From positions 1-6,581 of the forward strand of contig DVOR01000135.1 in NCBI GenBank assembly GCA_018713405.1: a DNA stretch of 6,581 bases, read 5' to 3'. Positions 5,019-6,581 of the stretch are shown piece after piece. The notes beneath the pieces were generated by a model. The model worked only from the letters and a program-made list of their open reading frames with translations. It did no database searches and was not told the DNA's origin. The first letter of the stretch is position 1. Each line of letters starts with the position of its first letter. This stretch comes from Candidatus Spyradenecus faecavium. Its GTDB lineage: Bacteria > Verrucomicrobiota > Kiritimatiellia > RFP12 > DVOR01. The position numbers were made by a program, and so were the translations under genes.

Positions 5019-5804
5019 ATGAAAGTCGCAATCGTTCAGAACCCCGAAGAAGGCAGCCGCCTGGCCGCCAGCATCTTCATCGACCAGGTGAAGCAGAACC
5101 CCAAGACCGTCCTGGGCCTGGCCACCGGCTCCACCCCCGTCAAGATGTACAAGCTTCTGGCCGACGCCTGCAAGGCCGGCACCGTCTCCTTCAAGGAGTG
5201 CCAGAGCTTCAACCTGGATGAGTACCTCGGCCTCGCCCCCGAGCACGACCAGAGCTACCATTACTTCATGAAGACCCAGCTCTTCGACCACATCGACATC
5301 GACCAGGCCAAGACCCACGTGCCCGACGGCCTGGCCAAGGACATCGGCAAGTCCTGCCGCGCCTACGAAGAGGCCATCAAGGCCGCCGGCGGCGTCGACA
5401 TCCAGCTCCTCGGCATCGGCTCCGACGGCCACATCGCCTTCAACGAGCCCGGGTGCTCCCTCGCCTGCCGCACCCACAGCCAGGTGCTCACCCAGCAGAC
5501 CATCCGCGACAACGCCCGCCTCTTCTTCCACGACAAGATCGAGGAGGTCCCCACCCAGGCCGTCACCATGGGCATCGGCACCATCATGGAGGCTCGCAAG
5601 GTCGTCCTCCTCGCCTTCGGCAAGGGCAAGCAAGACGCCGTCGCCGGCCTTGTCGAGGGCCCCGTCACCGCCATGTGCCCCTGCTCGGCCCTGCAGTACC
5701 ACAACGACTGCATCGTCATCTGCGACGAAGAGGCCGCCGGCAAGCTCCGCAACAAGGATTACTACAAGTACATCTTCTCCCAGACCGGCACCTCCAACGT
5801 CTGA
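5019..5804 (+). CDS. nagB: Glucosamine-6-phosphate deaminase NagB
   Basis: 261 residues, close to the 266 of E. coli NagB. It converts glucosamine 6-phosphate to fructose 6-phosphate plus ammonia in the cytoplasm, the step that brings amino sugars into glycolysis. Visible motifs are the phosphate-binding LATGSTP (34-40), NLDEY (65-69), HDQSYHYF (76-83), GIGSDGHIAFNEPG (132-145) and GKGKQDAV (201-208). Catalytic residues align with a constant offset of five from E. coli: D67 (D72), D136 (D141), H138 (H143) and E143 (E148), so activity is expected. By the same offset the E. coli allosteric phosphate ligands Ser151, Arg158 and Lys160 are replaced by C146, H153 and Q155. This suggests an enzyme not activated by GlcNAc-6-phosphate in the E. 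coli manner (inference). It is the last gene of the operon and is followed by a terminator. Confidence 0.95.
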   Translation: MKVAIVQNPEEGSRLAASIFIDQVKQNPKTVLGLATGSTPVKMYKLLADACKAGTVSFKECQSFNLDEYLGLAPEHDQSYHYFMKTQLFDHIDIDQAKTHVPDGLAKDIGKSCRAYEEAIKAAGGVDIQLLGIGSDGHIAFNEPGCSLACRTHSQVLTQQTIRDNARLFFHDKIEEVPTQAVTMGIGTIMEARKVVLLAFGKGKQDAVAGLVEGPVTAMCPCSALQYHNDCIVICDEEAAGKLRNKDYYKYIFSQTGTSNV

Positions 5805-5824
5805 GCCAACCCCCTCGGACGCAC

Positions 5825-5857
5825 GAAAGGCGCGGCATCCGCCGCGCCTTTCCTTTT
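5825..5857 (+). terminator. Intrinsic terminator of the kinase-kinase-nagB operon
   Basis: A 12-bp perfect stem is formed by GAAAGGCGCGGC (5825-5836) and GCCGCGCCTTTC (5841-5852), with loop ATCC. CCTTTT follows. It lies 21 bases after the nagB stop. Because the stem is flanked by A on one side and T on the other, it may also act on transcripts arriving from the right. Confidence 0.85.
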
Positions 5858-5924
5858 CCCCTCCGCCGCCCTCCGCCTCTGGGTTCCCAGCCCTCCCGGG
5901 CCCCGTGCAAAAATCTTGAAAATT

Positions 5925-5956
5925 GTGTTTGCTTTTGGGAAAAGATTTGCTATAAT
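5925..5956 (+). promoter_or_regulatory. Orphan extended -10 promoter in the convergent nagB/tlyA gap
   Basis: GTGTTTGCTTTT (5925-5936) includes the -35-like TTGCTT (5929-5934). A 16-bp spacer follows, ending in TGC, then a perfect TATAAT (5951-5956), so it has an extended -10. The region is strikingly AT-rich for this genome. It repeats the 12-mer and exact spacing of the site at 2623-2654. No protein gene lies downstream on this strand; tlyA is read the other way. A transcript would start near 5963. Confidence 0.65.
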
Positions 5957-5962
5957 TATTAG

Positions 5963-6107
5963 TATTCTTTTGCCGGTTCGGCCGGCGGGCCTTCAGGCCC
6001 CCTTGCCCCACACCCTGGGGCGTTCAGGAAATGCTCCGGCCCCACCGGAGGCGCTCAGGAGGTGCAGGAGGTACACGAGATTCAGGAGGGCGTGCGGCAG
6101 CACGCCC
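5963..6107 (+). ncRNA. Candidate structured non-coding RNA, unknown family
   Basis: Downstream of the orphan promoter come five perfect hairpins in sequence: GCCGG/CCGGC (5972-5986), GGGCC-TTCA-GGCCC (5987-6000), GCCCCA/TGGGGC (6005-6021), CTCCGG-CCCCA-CCGGAG (6034-6050) and GGGCGTGC-GGCA-GCACGCCC (6088-6107). TTCAGG or CTCAGG recurs in loops and spacers. I see none of the conserved cores of SRP RNA, RNase P RNA or tmRNA. No U-tract marks the 3' end, so the end given is only the last hairpin. The stretch could instead be a cluster of REP-like DNA repeats that happens to be transcribed. Confidence 0.35.
6053..6107 (+). repeat. CAGGAG nonamer repeat x4 plus GC hairpin, copy 2
   Basis: The 9-mers are GCTCAGGAG, GTGCAGGAG, GTACACGAG and ATTCAGGAG (6053-6088). 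They run directly into the 8-bp hairpin GGGCGTGC-GGCA-GCACGCCC (6088-6107). The layout and orientation match copy 1 at 2504-2554: four 9-mers, the last being ATTCAGGAG, then a hairpin. The hairpin stem is a different sequence. The two copies bracket the kinase-nagB operon. Confidence 0.75.
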
Positions 6108-6109
6108 CT

Positions 6110-6137
6110 AATCTGCCCCAATCTGCGAAATCCGCGG
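6110..6137. repeat. Degenerate AATCTGC tandem repeat
   Basis: The units AATCTGCCCC, AATCTGCGA and AATCCGCGG lie in a row, just past the 3' end of tlyA. Non-coding, with no known role. Confidence 0.5.
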
Positions 6138-6158
6138 CTCCCTTGCGCCGTGCCGGGC

Positions 6159-6581
6159 TCAGCGCGGCGTGCGCCAGAGGGCGAGGAACTCAACGTTGCC
6201 TTCGGGGCCGAGGAGGGGGGAGGGGGCACAGTTCACCCAGTCGAGGCCGAGCTCCTCGGTGCCGAAGGCGCGGATCTCGGCGACGACGCGTTCGCGGACG
6301 GCGGGGTCGCGGACGACGCCTTTGGGGGCTTCCTTGCGGCCGGCCTCGAACTGGGGCTTGATGAGGGAGACCAGGAGGCTGCCGGGGGCGAGGCAGGCGG
6401 CCATGGGCGGGAGGATGAGCTTGAGGGAGATGAAGGAGACGTCGGTGCAGCCGAATTGCGGGACCTCGGGGAGGTCGGCGGGGGTGAGGTAGCGGCAGTT
6501 GAACTGCTCCTTGCTCCAGACGCGCGGGTCGGTGCGGAGGCGGTAGTGGAGCTGGTTGGTGCCGACGTCGAGGGCCAGGAC
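6159..6581 (-). CDS. tlyA: TlyA-family rRNA 2'-O-methyltransferase (hemolysin A-like), N-terminal part beyond window
   Basis: 140 C-terminal residues are visible; the frame runs open off the right edge. The visible protein begins VLALDVGTNQLHYRLRTDPRV, the SAM-binding-domain segment typical of TlyA/FtsJ-like enzymes. It continues with TDVSFISLKLILP (46-58), LIKPQFEAGRKE (73-84), GVVRDPAV (88-95) and the C-terminal GPEGNVEFLAL (125-135). D47, K75 and a Glu in GPEGNVE (E127 or E131) match three members of the K-D-K-E catalytic tetrad; the first Lys would lie outside the window. TlyA methylates ribose 2'-OH of cytidines in 16S and/or 23S rRNA and normally has an N-terminal S4 RNA-binding domain and about 270 residues. 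It is often labelled hemolysin. It is convergent with nagB and functionally unrelated to it. The stop codon is at 6159-6161. Confidence 0.93.
   Translation of the reverse strand, partial: VLALDVGTNQLHYRLRTDPRVWSKEQFNCRYLTPADLPEVPQFGCTDVSFISLKLILPPMAACLAPGSLLVSLIKPQFEAGRKEAPKGVVRDPAVRERVVAEIRAFGTEELGLDWVNCAPSPLLGPEGNVEFLALWRTPR

Larger units (their letters stand above)
5858..6158. other. Convergent intergenic region between nagB and tlyA
   Basis: About 300 bp without a convincing protein gene. Positions 5858-5905 are plain GC-rich sequence with nothing recognisable. About 5905-5970 is AT-rich and holds the orphan promoter. 5972-6107 holds the serial hairpins and the second CAGGAG element, and 6110-6137 a short repeat. 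No obvious intrinsic terminator for tlyA is seen; the 6088-6107 hairpin lacks a U-tract on that strand. Confidence 0.7.

Noticed and set aside
3795..6011. A 738-codon open frame on the minus strand across the second kinase and nagB
   Set aside because: It is a shadow frame produced by G/C-ending codons on the plus strand. Its product is low-complexity (rich in Val, Gly, Leu, Asp, Glu, Ala), matches no family I know, and overlaps two certain genes and the terminator.
6088..6107. Hairpin as the tlyA intrinsic terminator
   Set aside because: The stem is strong, but on the minus strand it is followed by TCCTGAATC with no U-tract.
6031..6111. A 26-codon open frame with AGGAA just before its ATG, inside the hairpin region
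   Set aside because: It is made entirely of the CAGGAG repeats and hairpins, the AGGAA touches the ATG with no proper spacing, and the peptide is Arg/Gly/Ala low complexity.

Overview
The window looks like part of a high-GC, Gram-negative (diderm) chromosome. TolB and Pal imply an outer membrane. The coding strands strongly prefer G/C at codon third positions, while the gaps between genes hold AT-richer promoter segments and short degenerate repeats. The mix of genes, base composition and repeat style would fit the PVC superphylum (Verrucomicrobiota, Kiritimatiellota or Lentisphaerota). That placement is an impression from the sequence, not a tested assignment.

Left block, minus strand (2213 down to 1): tolB, pal and a TatA/TatB-family gene lie head to tail. 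The tatB-like gene is cut by the left edge. This is an envelope unit: TolB and Pal belong to the Tol-Pal system that ties the outer membrane to peptidoglycan, and the Tat protein exports folded proteins. tolQ, tolR and tolA are not directly upstream of tolB; instead there is a divergent gap of about 480 bp.

Divergent gap (2214-2692): it holds three tandem 22-bp units, each carrying a palindrome built on AAACCCTTAGGGTTT; a long inverted repeat (2418-2481); a CAGGAG repeat block followed by a hairpin (2504-2554); an 8-bp-period CCAA-rich block (2577-2608); and a promoter-like pair (2627-2654) for the rightward operon.

Central operon, plus strand (2693-5804): two tandem paralogous kinases of the aminoglycoside-phosphotransferase fold, closest in motifs to N-acetylhexosamine 1-kinase (NahK), are followed by glucosamine-6-phosphate deaminase (nagB). 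The unit ends in a clear intrinsic terminator (5825-5857). It reads as an amino-sugar salvage operon that phosphorylates N-acetylhexosamines, for example from mucin or chitin-type glycans, and feeds hexosamine phosphate to glycolysis. The enzymes joining a 1-phosphate to NagB's 6-phosphate substrate are not in the window.

Convergent gap (5858-6158): between nagB and the leftward tlyA there should be little need for a promoter. Yet there is a near-consensus extended -10 promoter on the plus strand, sharing a 12-base -35 region and identical spacing with the kinase-operon promoter. It is followed by five perfect hairpins in about 140 bp and a second copy of the CAGGAG-repeat/hairpin element. 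This is the least explained part of the window and a candidate non-coding RNA or mobile-repeat locus. The right edge holds the C-terminal half of a TlyA-family rRNA methyltransferase on the minus strand.
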